64,000 nucleotides of DNA from Komagataella phaffii GS115 (taxonomy: Eukaryota; Ascomycota; Pichiomycetes; Pichiales; Pichiaceae), in contig NC_012964.1 of the NCBI RefSeq assembly GCF_000027005.1, positions 2,294,001 to 2,358,000 on the forward strand. Direction: 5' to 3'. The notes below the pieces were generated by a model. That model was not told the DNA's origin, did no database searches, and was given only the letters and a program-made list of their open reading frames with translations. Position numbers and translations under genes: made by a program. Of this stretch, positions 45,751 to 54,912 are shown piece after piece (the stretch's first letter is position 1; every line of letters starts with the position of its first letter).

Positions 45751-47514
45751 ATGACAAGTGAGAAACAAATGTCCCTAGACGTTTCTTCTAGTCATAGACA
45801 CGAGGACGGAAGTGTCGCCTTACCCAAAATAGGTTCCACACCTTCGCCAAGTTGCCAGTATAAGGAGGGAACCTTCTCTGCTTATGAAGACGAAATTGTA
45901 AATGAGCTAGACTTCCGCCAGATCGAAGACACAGAAACCAGCGGGAACTTACCTGTGATAGACAGGCCACAGTTTGCATTACTAGTAATGCTATACTTGA
46001 TCCAAGGTGTGCCAATAGGGTTGGCATTTGGAACAATCCCGTTTCTCCTTAAGGGGAGCAATTTATCATTCTCTCAAGTTGGAGTATTCTCATTAGCATC
46101 GTACCCTTACTCTCTAAAGTTGCTATGGTCTCCTATTGTTGACTCGTTATATTTTAAAAATATCGGACGCAGAAGATCATGGATTATTCCAGTGCAAGCT
46201 GTCAGTGGATTAATGCTTCTTTTTCTTTCAACTCAGGTAGATGCGTTGTTTCTTGATCTTGAAGCTAATTTATACAGGCTGACTATTGTGTTTTTCATTC
46301 TGATTTTGCTATGTGCCACTCAGGACATTGCAGTAGACGGCTGGGCGTTGACAATTCTTTCTCCATCGGCACTTTCGTATGCTTCTACAGCCCAGACTAT
46401 AGGATTGAACACAGGCTATTTCATGTCATTCACCATATTTTTAGCGTTCAATTCTCCAGATTTTGCTAATAAGTATTTTAGAAAAGTTCCCTCAGATGTG
46501 GGCCCAATAACACTGAGTGGCTACTTATATTTCTTTGGATGGATATTTCTTTCAGTTACTGTGTTTTTATGGTTCAAAGTTCCAGAACAGCCTGCTCATT
46601 TAAGGCACGTCAGTAAGAAACACGACGAAGAAGAAGCTATAGAAATGTATGACCTAAATGCTGCACCAGGAACTAGTATGACTTCACCATTCAGGGATCT
46701 GGAACCCAGCTCAACGTTTGAGTCTTTAGTCAGTGTTTACAAAAAGATGATCAGAGTACTACAATTGCCAAACGTTAAACTGTTTGTAGTGTTACATCTC
46801 ATTTCTAAAATTGGGTTTCAAGTGAATGATGGGGCGACAAATTTAAAACTATTAGAGAAAGGTTTCACCAAAGAAGATCTGGCAATAGCAGTTCTTATTG
46901 ATTTCCCGTTTGAGTTAGTCTTTGGATATTACACCGCAAGATGGTCTGCTGGAGAAGAACCTTTGAAACCGTGGAGGTATGGATACATTGGCCGATTGAT
47001 TGCCGCCATGCTGGGTCAGCTACTGGTATGGTCATTCCCTTCCGGAGGAGTCACAACCCCCTACTTTTTTGCAGTAATTTCACAGCATCTATTGGGTTCA
47101 TTCATGAGCACTGTCCAATTTGTTTCAATCTGTGCATTTCATACACAAATTGCGGATCCAACAATTGGAGGAACCTATATGACAACTCTAAATACACTGG
47201 CCAACCTGGGAGGTCAATGGCCCAAGATAATTGTTTTCACTTTGATCGACAAATTCACTAAAGCTAAGTGTATCCTGCCAGCAACCGTAAAGGAACCTAC
47301 ATTATCACAACTAGGAAATACCTGCGCTAATGCTCACACGAAAGAACTTTGTCAATCAGTAGGAGGAAAATGTCAAATAATTACAGACGGATACTTTGCC
47401 ACAAACGTACTGTGTATTGCTATTGGGTTCCTTCTTTATTTTGGTTGGATCAAGCGAACGGCGAACCACCTTCAAAGTTTGCCAAGCACTGCTTGGAGAG
47501 TGCACCAGGACTAG
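45751..47514 (+). CDS. Acetyl-CoA transporter-like membrane protein (SLC33A1/YBR220C family)
   Basis: The 587-residue protein has an ~75-residue hydrophilic N-terminus and then about 12 hydrophobic segments. It carries the AT-1 family blocks LIQGVPIGLAFGTIPFLLK, SYPYSLKLLWSPIVDS, GRRRSWIIP, and ATQDIAVDGWALT. The luminal loop near the C-terminus has several cysteines. Human SLC33A1 moves acetyl-CoA into the ER for lysine acetylation and sialic-acid acetylation; the S. cerevisiae homologue YBR220C is uncharacterised. The TAG stop overlaps the stop of the convergent gene by four bases. Family certain, substrate in yeast unproven. Confidence 0.88.
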   Translation: MTSEKQMSLDVSSSHRHEDGSVALPKIGSTPSPSCQYKEGTFSAYEDEIVNELDFRQIEDTETSGNLPVIDRPQFALLVMLYLIQGVPIGLAFGTIPFLLKGSNLSFSQVGVFSLASYPYSLKLLWSPIVDSLYFKNIGRRRSWIIPVQAVSGLMLLFLSTQVDALFLDLEANLYRLTIVFFILILLCATQDIAVDGWALTILSPSALSYASTAQTIGLNTGYFMSFTIFLAFNSPDFANKYFRKVPSDVGPITLSGYLYFFGWIFLSVTVFLWFKVPEQPAHLRHVSKKHDEEEAIEMYDLNAAPGTSMTSPFRDLEPSSTFESLVSVYKKMIRVLQLPNVKLFVVLHLISKIGFQVNDGATNLKLLEKGFTKEDLAIAVLIDFPFELVFGYYTARWSAGEEPLKPWRYGYIGRLIAAMLGQLLVWSFPSGGVTTPYFFAVISQHLLGSFMSTVQFVSICAFHTQIADPTIGGTYMTTLNTLANLGGQWPKIIVFTLIDKFTKAKCILPATVKEPTLSQLGNTCANAHTKELCQSVGGKCQIITDGYFATNVLCIAIGFLLYFGWIKRTANHLQSLPSTAWRVHQD

Positions 47515-48422
47515 CTCTCTTTTTTCATAAATCTGGGAGCAATATAAACTGTCATAATACCCAAATAACTCCAAAACAGTCCGAACAATTTTTCACTCAT
47601 GGAATGAAAATAGATACCAGTCATTAACAACATCCATGTCCATAGAAAACATAGACATAGAACTAAAATCTCAGGATAATCTCCTAGCACCTGTAGAGCT
47701 TGGGTAAACTGTCTCTTGCGGATGGTAAGAAGTAGCCTCTTGAACACATTCGTGTGATGTTGCACAATATTTACCTCGTGAGCCAGTGAGTGAGTAAGTT
47801 CAATCATTAAAAATATCCACGAGATAGAAAGCAGAAAAACATGACCTGAAGGATCATGTCCTCCAGTCCATTCACCTTTTATAGATCTGCACGTGCTTGA
47901 ACTTATGATGGCCTCTTGAACCAGCGGTTCGGAATCTTTCTTACTAAAAAACTCTCTAAATGCAGGAAACCTTTGAATATACCTTTCTGCTTGGATGGTG
48001 GGTATATTGGAACATTTTCCACCCGTAAATACAAATAATCTATCCATAATTGGCAGACCAAAGCACCATTGGGTGAAAACCCACCACCATCCGGTTATGA
48101 GTGCGAGTCTTACTATAGTTACAGGCTTTATCTTGACACCTTTTCGTAACTTTGCAACGCAGAAAATAGTGAATATGATAAGATTCCAGCCCCATCCGTT
48201 TTTGACAAAAACCATATTAACCAAATTCCGCTTATCAGTGAAATAGTTATTCACTTCCTCGGAAGGCGAAAACAGATAGATCAATTGCCCCAACATCAGC
48301 ACAACTAGTGGCAACAAAAGTATCACCAACTCTCGAAGAGCCAAACGGGAAATGCTGCTAAGCCTCTTGGCTAACGAGTTAATTATCCCCAAATGCTGCT
48401 CATAAGTGGCAGTATTGTCCAT
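47511..48422 (-). CDS. FIT-family ER lipid protein (SCS3/YFT2 type)
   Basis: The 303-residue membrane protein has about six hydrophobic helices. It carries the FIT signature region CRSIKGEWTGGHDPSGHVFLLSIS around 177-200, where the second His of GHDPSGH is the conserved catalytic histidine. FIT proteins cleave acyl-CoA in the ER lumen and are needed for lipid droplet budding and phospholipid balance. S. cerevisiae has two, Scs3 and Yft2; length lies between them, so I do not choose. The start is the ATG at 48422, divergent from MED31 by 143 bp. Its stop codon overlaps that of the transporter gene on the other strand. Confidence 0.88.
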   Translation of the reverse strand: MDNTATYEQHLGIINSLAKRLSSISRLALRELVILLLPLVVLMLGQLIYLFSPSEEVNNYFTDKRNLVNMVFVKNGWGWNLIIFTIFCVAKLRKGVKIKPVTIVRLALITGWWWVFTQWCFGLPIMDRLFVFTGGKCSNIPTIQAERYIQRFPAFREFFSKKDSEPLVQEAIISSSTCRSIKGEWTGGHDPSGHVFLLSISWIFLMIELTHSLAHEVNIVQHHTNVFKRLLLTIRKRQFTQALQVLGDYPEILVLCLCFLWTWMLLMTGIYFHSMSEKLFGLFWSYLGIMTVYIAPRFMKKES

Positions 48423-48565
48423 CTTTCTAATGGGGCACTAATTTGCTAGGTCTAATCTGACAAGTTTAAGGATAAAGTAGTGAACCTTTACACCACCTGA
48501 GTGCTACGCTACATGCGCTGATAATCTCATTCCTGACAGCTACTGAGCTACCAGACGAAGGAATA

Positions 48566-49257
48566 ATGGCAGAAATAGAATCCAAAGACTTGCCTACTCG
48601 ATGGGAGGTCGAGCTGGAGGTATGTTGTATATCTAATGGGTGCTGATTTTGACTTTAGAATGTTTTGACGAAATATTAACCTTCAACATTTAGTTTGTTC
48701 AATCATTATCCAACTTACAGTACCTAAACTATTTGGCCTTAAATCGTTATCTTGAAGACGAGGTATTTCTGAATTATTTGGAATACTTGGAATATTGGAG
48801 GGAACCAGAGAATGCAAAGTATTTAGTGTAAGTTTTTATTTTTTTTTACTTTCTGCAAGATCATAGGTGCTAATTCGATAGATATCCGAATTGTTTACAC
48901 ATATTGACTTTACTAAAGAATGAGGAGTTTCGAAAACAAATTAAAGGTATGGATATAACCTCTACGCTGATGAACGACATGGTTGATAGGTGGAAGGATA
49001 TTCCACAGGTAGTGAATGGAGAGGGAAAACAGAAAACAAAAGATAATGAAAACAAAAACGAGGAAACAGACGACAAGCGGAAAGAAAATATAAACGAATC
49101 TCAAGTATTGAGTGAAAATGGCAGCAAAGGGTTGGCTACTGTCAAAGCACCCAATGAACCAAAAGAATTGCATGGTAATGTGGACCTTTCCCCTGGGATA
49201 AGACATTCTCGATCCCAGTCTCCCATGAATGAATCCCCAACCTCGGAACAGGCTTGA
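48566..49257 (+). CDS. MED31: MED31 (SOH1), Mediator middle-module subunit, three exons
   Basis: Exons at 48566-48619, 48694-48827 and 48882-49257 join to 187 residues. The product begins [20 protein letters not shown] and continues [18 protein letters not shown], then [20 protein letters not shown] and [17 protein letters not shown]. This is the conserved Med31 domain. The [15 protein letters not shown] and YLVYPNCL junctions are exactly restored by splicing. Both introns have good signals (GTATGT...TTAG and GTAAGT...ATAG). The C-terminal ~85 residues are hydrophilic and longer than in S. cerevisiae Soh1 (127). Med31 is a conserved Mediator subunit that binds Med7 and aids Pol II transcription. 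Confidence 0.95.
48620..48693 (+). other. MED31 intron 1 (74 nt)
   Basis: GTATGT donor, ATTAAC branch-like site at 48675-48680 and TTAG acceptor; phase 0. Confidence 0.9.
48828..48881 (+). other. MED31 intron 2 (54 nt)
   Basis: GTAAGT donor, T-rich middle, GCTAAT branch-like site near 48869-48874 and ATAG acceptor. It splits the Val codon of the conserved VYPNC motif (phase 2). Confidence 0.9.
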
Positions 49258-49448
49258 AATTATCATTTGTAGCATAGCATAATATATTTAACCGTATACG
49301 GTAATTATCTATACCAGACTGGGTTGTGGAAACTAACTTGAATGCCAGTATTTCTTTCCCGCCTAGAGAATCTGATTATCAGCTTTTTAGGTTTTCGCGT
49401 GTCAATTAATTCGTAGTTTACACTAACACGCATCAAACTCCAAATCAA

Positions 49449-49991
49449 ATGACGGAGCCACTGGGAGAAGGACATGCTCTGAACGATGCCCTACGATCAA
49501 CGCAGGAATTGCTTTCAGAGCATAACGATAATTTGGAAGCGGCGGACTACCCAAAACAGTCGGAGGCAGACAGGAATATTGCACTTGAGAAAGAACTCTC
49601 CCAGCTAAACAAAATCAACGACACATTGGATTCCGTATTGGAATCGATAATAGTCACCAACGCAAACATTGAGCGAATAATCACATCTTCTGAACAGTCC
49701 AATAAACTAATCGAAACATGGGCGAAGATCCTATCACAGAATAAACATACCTTTGAACTACTGGAGGATGACTCGTGGCAGGGATCATCAAGAGACATTG
49801 ATACCTGGAATTCCAAGCTTATGGAATTGACAGAACTTCAAAGGAAGCAAAAAGAAATACAGGAAAGATTGGGAAGGGAAAAGGATCAGGAGTTGAAACA
49901 AGAACAACAGGCACAGGCAAAGAAAAGAGAAAGACAGGAAATGCTCCAAAGAAGACTTTACGGAAGACGGTCCACAATTAGGAAACAGTAA
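49449..49991 (+). CDS. DUO1: DUO1, DASH/Dam1 kinetochore complex subunit
   Basis: This 180-residue, largely coiled-coil protein carries the Duo1 core at about 48-105: LEKELSQLNKINDTLDSVLE, then SIIVTNANIERI and SNKLIETWAKILSQN. S. cerevisiae Duo1 (247 residues) has the same pattern of a paired helix followed by LLDTWIKILSQ. The C-terminal third is a Lys/Glu/Gln-rich helix ending in basic residues, which could contact microtubules or chromatin. Duo1 is one of ten subunits of the DASH ring that couples kinetochores to dynamic microtubules. The Duo1 call rests on this core pattern rather than on length. Confidence 0.85.
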   Translation: MTEPLGEGHALNDALRSTQELLSEHNDNLEAADYPKQSEADRNIALEKELSQLNKINDTLDSVLESIIVTNANIERIITSSEQSNKLIETWAKILSQNKHTFELLEDDSWQGSSRDIDTWNSKLMELTELQRKQKEIQERLGREKDQELKQEQQAQAKKRERQEMLQRRLYGRRSTIRKQ

Positions 49992-50057
49992 TGGTATAAT
50001 CGTAATAATATATTATAGTATAATATAATAAGAATAATAAAACATACAGTCAAAGGT

Positions 50058-53000
50058 TTACTCAGCCTTGACGATTTTGGCGATCAGGTCGCTTGCATCA
50101 ACAGAGTCGTTCTCCTTGACTGCGATCTGTCCAATACGACCAGCAACAGGGGAGGAGATAACCATCTCCATCTTCATAGCAGATAGAACTGCAATTGGAT
50201 CACCCTTCTTGACTTCGCCATTTTCGTGCACTCTAACCTCGACAACGACACCAGCCATTGGAGCACCAATCTCGTTAGGGTTGTGAGCATCAGCCTTAGG
50301 TCTAGTGATAGTTTCAACAGCGGCATTCTTGTCCTCAACTGTGACCTTTCTCATCTCACCGTTCAACTCAAAGTAGACTTCTCTGGTACCAGATGATTGA
50401 GATAGCTCACCAACAGCCATACACTTAATGATTAGAGTTTTTCCTTGCTCAATGGTAACATGTATCTCTTCATCAATTTTAGGAGGAGATAAGAAATGTC
50501 TGGTTGGAAGCACAGACAGATCACCATATAATTCTTGTTGCTTCTTGTAGGCTTCGTAAACCTTTGGGTACATGTTGTAAGAGGCAACGTCATTCTCAGT
50601 AACCTTACTGAAACGAGCCTCAAGATCCTCTCTAATGGCAGGAATGTTGTATGGCTCCAAAGTCAAACCAGGTCTGCTAGTTAGCTTTCTTCTTTTACCT
50701 GAGATGACATTTGTTCTCAATGGTTCAGGGAAACCTCCATATGGAGTACCCATTAAGCCTTCAAAAAAGTCAAGAACAGAATCTGGGAAATCTAACTCAG
50801 ATGCCAATCTTTCGACATCTTCGGATGACAATTTATTAGATACCATGAATTGAGCCAAGTCACCAACGACCTTAGAGGTTGGCGTAACCTTTACAATGTC
50901 ACCGAGTAACCTGTTAGCTGCCTCATATGCCTTCTTAGTTTCAACCCATTTTTCTCCCAGACCAACTTGCTGAGCTTGGAAGAGTAAGTTAGTCAATTGA
51001 CCACCTGGGATTTCATGCTGGTAGACTTCAGGGTCAGGACCCTTAAGATCAGCCTCGAAACATGAGTACAAAAGTCTCATCTCGGCCCAGTAAGCATCAA
51101 TCTCTCTAGCATTAGCTTCAGGGATACCAGTCTCAATTTCTCCATCTAAAGACGCAATGAAAGCAGACATTGAAGGTTGAGAAGTCATACCAGACATGGA
51201 GTTAACAGCACAGTCCACAACATCAGCACCAGCTCTAGCACAGGCCACCATGGAGGCAACACCAGTACCGGCAGAGTCATGGGTATGAACGTGGATTGGC
51301 AACGAGGGGAACTTTCTCCTCAAAGCAGAGATTAACTGTTTGGCAGCAGTAGGTTTCAACGTACCAGCCATGTCTTTTACAGCTAATATGTGGGTACCCA
51401 TCTCAACAATCTCAGTGGCCAGGTTGATGTAGTATTCCAAGTTATACTTTTTACCTGGTTTCAACATGTCTCCGGAGTAACACATGGTGGCTTCAACAAC
51501 ACCTCCAGCTTTCTTGACAGCGTCAACTCCGACCTTCAATTGCTCGATATCGTTAAGAGCATCAAATACACGGAAGACATCAACACCAGTGTCTTTGGCC
51601 TGCTTAACAAAGTGATCAATAGCGTTATCTGGGAGAGAAGAGTAGGCAACACCGTTAGCACCTCTCAATAACATGGAGAATGGGATGTTTGGTACAGCTT
51701 TACGGAGTTTGCGCAATCTTTGCCATGGGTCCTCGTGCAAGAAACGCATGGAAACATCAAAAGTGGCACCTCCCCAACATTCCAGTGCAAAAGCGTGATG
51801 CAGGGCGTAAGAAGTAGCTGGAGCAATATTTAGTAAGTCAATAGTTCTAACACGAGTTGCGAGCAAAGACTGGTGAGCATCTCTCCAGGTAGTGTCCATA
51901 ATCATACAACCAGGGAAGGCACGTACTTGTTGAGCAAATTGTTCAGGACCTTTCTCCAACAAAAACTGTCTCCATCCATCAGGAGGAGGAATAGAAACAT
52001 CAATGACATCTCCATTTATGTCAGTGATTGCGGGGATATCAGCTTCCTTATGTAGTTTTGGCAGACCCAATTGTCCCTTGATTGAGGAACCATTAACAGC
52101 CAGATCACCTAAGTAAGCCAGCAGCTTCTGAGCTCTGTTCTGAGAAGTCAACATTTTGAACAATTCTGGGGTATCATCAATAAATGTAGTCCAACATTCG
52201 GAGGTCATGAAAACAGGGTGAGTCAGTAAAGCCAACAAGAAAGGAATGTTGGTCTTAACACCTCTAATTCTGAATTCAACTAAAGCTCTGATCATCTTAC
52301 GACGAGCAATCTCGTAGTTAGAGCCAGAAGTGGAACACTTGACCAACATCGAATCATAATGGGGAGAGATGACGGCACCAGCAAACCCGTTACCACCGTC
52401 AAGTCTGACACCGTTACCACCAGAAGATCTATAAACTTCGATCTTTCCCGTGTCTGGTTGGAAATTCTTCGTAGGATCTTCAGTGGTGATACGACATTGA
52501 ATAGCAAACCCACGTGTGGTGATTTTTTCTTGCAATAAGCCTAGTTGTTCTAACGAAGCACCAGCAGCAATTTGAATTTGGGCAGCTACTATATCCACAC
52601 CAGTGATCTCCTCAGTAATGGTGTGCTCAACTTGAATACGAGGGTTAATCTCAATAAAGTAGTGTCTGTACTGGCTGTCCACCAAAAACTCAGCGGTACC
52701 AGCGTTTCTATAATTGGCAGTCTTGGCTAATTTGACAGCGTCATTCAAGATTGCATTGCGGACCTCAACTGGGAGTGTCTTTGCAGGGGCAATTTCGACA
52801 ACCTTTTGGTGTCTTCTTTGAACAGAACAATCTCTCTCAAACAAATGAATAACATTACCGTAGTTATCAGCCAACAATTGGACCTCAATGTGCTTCGGTT
52901 TGTCCAAGAAACGTTCAATGAAAACAGTACCGTTACCGAACGCAGTCTTAGCCTCACTAGAAGCTCTAAGGAAAGCATCTTCTATGTCATCTCCTTCACG

Positions 53001-53582
53001 AACCACACGCATACCTCTTCCACCACCCCCAAAGGCGGCCTTGATGATAACTGGGTAACCGTATTCCTCAACAAAAGCTGTAGCCTGAGCAACGTCTTCA
53101 ATTGGACCCGGGGTACCAGGGACGGTTGGAACATTGGCAGCGTAGGCCAAGTTTCTGGCCGAAACTTTGTCTCCAACAGCGTCGATGACGGTATCGGACG
53201 GTCCAACCCACAAGATACCATTTTCCTCGACTTTTCTAGCAAACTCCGAATTTTCAGACAAAAATCCGTAACCTGGGTGAATCATGTTAACGTTGTGCTT
53301 CACGGCAATCTTGATGATCTCGTCAATTGCAAGATAAGCCTGGACTGGAGAGTATTGGCCACGCTCACCGATGACATAAGCTTCGTCAGCCTTCAATCTG
53401 TGCATCGACAAACGATCCTCGTGAGAATAGATGGCCACCGTGTTCATTGAGAGCTCATGGGCTGTTCTAAAGATACGAATTGGAATTTCGCCTCTGTTGG
53501 CAACCAAAATCTTGTTCATTGTGCCCAGAAGAGACGAGTCACGTCTCAGCTGGTACAGCGGGGAGTAGTCTTCTTCGGCCAT
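50058..53582 (-). CDS. PYC1: PYC1, pyruvate carboxylase
   Basis: The enzyme carboxylates pyruvate to oxaloacetate to refill the TCA cycle; in yeasts it is cytosolic. The 1174-residue chain is complete. The N-terminal biotin carboxylase (about 22-470) has KILVANRGEIPIRIFRTAHE, the ATP-grasp Gly loop GGGGRGMR and EINPRIQVEHTITEE. The carboxyltransferase barrel (about 560-830) has DTTWRDAHQSLLATRVRT and HVHTHDSAGTG. The biotin domain has AMKMEM, with biotinylated Lys1137. Length matches S. cerevisiae Pyc1 (1178). In methylotrophic yeasts the protein is also known to help alcohol oxidase assembly. Strong codon bias suggests high expression. Confidence 0.97.
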   Translation of the reverse strand: MAEEDYSPLYQLRRDSSLLGTMNKILVANRGEIPIRIFRTAHELSMNTVAIYSHEDRLSMHRLKADEAYVIGERGQYSPVQAYLAIDEIIKIAVKHNVNMIHPGYGFLSENSEFARKVEENGILWVGPSDTVIDAVGDKVSARNLAYAANVPTVPGTPGPIEDVAQATAFVEEYGYPVIIKAAFGGGGRGMRVVREGDDIEDAFLRASSEAKTAFGNGTVFIERFLDKPKHIEVQLLADNYGNVIHLFERDCSVQRRHQKVVEIAPAKTLPVEVRNAILNDAVKLAKTANYRNAGTAEFLVDSQYRHYFIEINPRIQVEHTITEEITGVDIVAAQIQIAAGASLEQLGLLQEKITTRGFAIQCRITTEDPTKNFQPDTGKIEVYRSSGGNGVRLDGGNGFAGAVISPHYDSMLVKCSTSGSNYEIARRKMIRALVEFRIRGVKTNIPFLLALLTHPVFMTSECWTTFIDDTPELFKMLTSQNRAQKLLAYLGDLAVNGSSIKGQLGLPKLHKEADIPAITDINGDVIDVSIPPPDGWRQFLLEKGPEQFAQQVRAFPGCMIMDTTWRDAHQSLLATRVRTIDLLNIAPATSYALHHAFALECWGGATFDVSMRFLHEDPWQRLRKLRKAVPNIPFSMLLRGANGVAYSSLPDNAIDHFVKQAKDTGVDVFRVFDALNDIEQLKVGVDAVKKAGGVVEATMCYSGDMLKPGKKYNLEYYINLATEIVEMGTHILAVKDMAGTLKPTAAKQLISALRRKFPSLPIHVHTHDSAGTGVASMVACARAGADVVDCAVNSMSGMTSQPSMSAFIASLDGEIETGIPEANAREIDAYWAEMRLLYSCFEADLKGPDPEVYQHEIPGGQLTNLLFQAQQVGLGEKWVETKKAYEAANRLLGDIVKVTPTSKVVGDLAQFMVSNKLSSEDVERLASELDFPDSVLDFFEGLMGTPYGGFPEPLRTNVISGKRRKLTSRPGLTLEPYNIPAIREDLEARFSKVTENDVASYNMYPKVYEAYKKQQELYGDLSVLPTRHFLSPPKIDEEIHVTIEQGKTLIIKCMAVGELSQSSGTREVYFELNGEMRKVTVEDKNAAVETITRPKADAHNPNEIGAPMAGVVVEVRVHENGEVKKGDPIAVLSAMKMEMVISSPVAGRIGQIAVKENDSVDASDLIAKIVKAE

Positions 53583-54912
53583 ATCTGAAGGAATTGAATA
53601 AATATCCTGTCTTTTGATTTAGAGGAGTGATAAAAAAAAAGAAGGTATGGAAGCCAGAAGATTGGTAGGATAAAATTGCTGGACCCACTCACATCTTTAT
53701 ATATCGATACCAAGGAATTTTTACCGCCCAATTTGCGAAGGTCGTGTGCGGGTGAAAGATATTGGCACAACCGATCGAGAGAGCGAGCGAGATAGAGAAG
53801 GGGAGTATGTCATAATCTTTTTTTCTTGGACAGAAAAGACCGGGGGTTCCTGTCTGTTGCTTAATCTCAGCAGGCAGGGGCATAGGGGGTTTGATGAGAG
53901 CGAATTAGATACAGGTACGGTTAGATGGTTTGGAGTGAAGGCCCGGCAGTGTGCCCTCTAATTGGCACCTTTCGAGTGGAAAAAGTACGGAATGAGTCAA
54001 TAATTGGTCATCCATTCACAAGGCTAGCTCAAGCTGTAATCGGAGGATTGTCGGTGCAGGTCTATACGATGATGGTGTGTTTTAGCCCAAAAAAGATTAT
54101 GAGTTTCATGCACTACCGATGATGAAATACAAAAAAAAAAAAAAAAAACCAAATGGGTGGGGTGAAGGTTCTCGAGTGGGGGTGTGCGAAATCTACGCAT
54201 CGGACAGTAGATGACAAATTAGACTAGAGACAGTGGGAAAGGGCTATTCTTCCTGATTAGGATGAAGTTTCGAAGGATCGAAGTTTCTAGGCAATGCTGA
54301 ATTTCAAGAGACAGTGGGTAGCATTCTTCTTTGGTGATGAACTTAACATGAGGGAACGATGAACTTGTGGCAAGTTATTGAACCTACCCGGTTTTTTTGT
54401 TTAATGATAGCCCGAACCCCGGAGGGTTTACCATCAAGTACTTTTCCCCAGATTGTTTATATTTCCCGAGCAAGGATCCCAATGGCTCCATAAATAGATT
54501 CTCCGTTAGAAAATGTATTGTTAGTTTTTTTCGAAGTAGGACAAAACAGGCAACTGGCGTCCCTGCCCAAGTTTCAATTATCTCTCCTTTTCGAACTCCT
54601 TCCAAAATTCCTGTCCAGCGTAAAATTTACTATCCAGTGAATATGGAAGGAACCAGCAAATTGTGCTTCATAATACCTCAAATACTATGAACTGCATTGA
54701 GATATTACTGTAGTGTGAGCTCAGTTTTAAATAACAATTATTCAAACTAGTCAACATCCACACAGCATTCTGAAAGCATACTTCTCGAATGCTAGCTTAC
54801 ATATAGATTTTTCCCCTTCACAACTGACACACAAATCTAATCTCTTCTGGACCATTCCTGCCCATAGTTCCTTGGGCTCTGCAAGCCCTCTTCATTTGCA
54901 TCTTTCAAACTT
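53583..54912. promoter_or_regulatory. Long divergent upstream region of PYC1 and arrestin A
   Basis: These 1330 bp separate two divergent ATGs. No gene is evident. The PYC1-proximal part has an A/T run near 53630 and a TATATATCGA-like stretch at about 53697. An A18 tract lies near 54131-54148. Around 54384-54690 both strands stay open for 70-97 codons without a recognisable family or an ATG at the start of the longer frame, so I do not call a gene. The unusual length suggests substantial regulation of PYC1 or the arrestin gene. Confidence 0.5.
54131..54148 (+). repeat. Poly(A) tract of about 18 nt
   Basis: A pure adenine run in the PYC1 upstream region. Such tracts exclude nucleosomes and vary in length between strains. 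Confidence 0.85.

Noticed and set aside
54384..54690. Open frames on both strands, up to 97 codons
   Set aside because: No conserved motif seen, and the longer one lacks an ATG at its start; kept only as an observation on the PYC1 upstream region.
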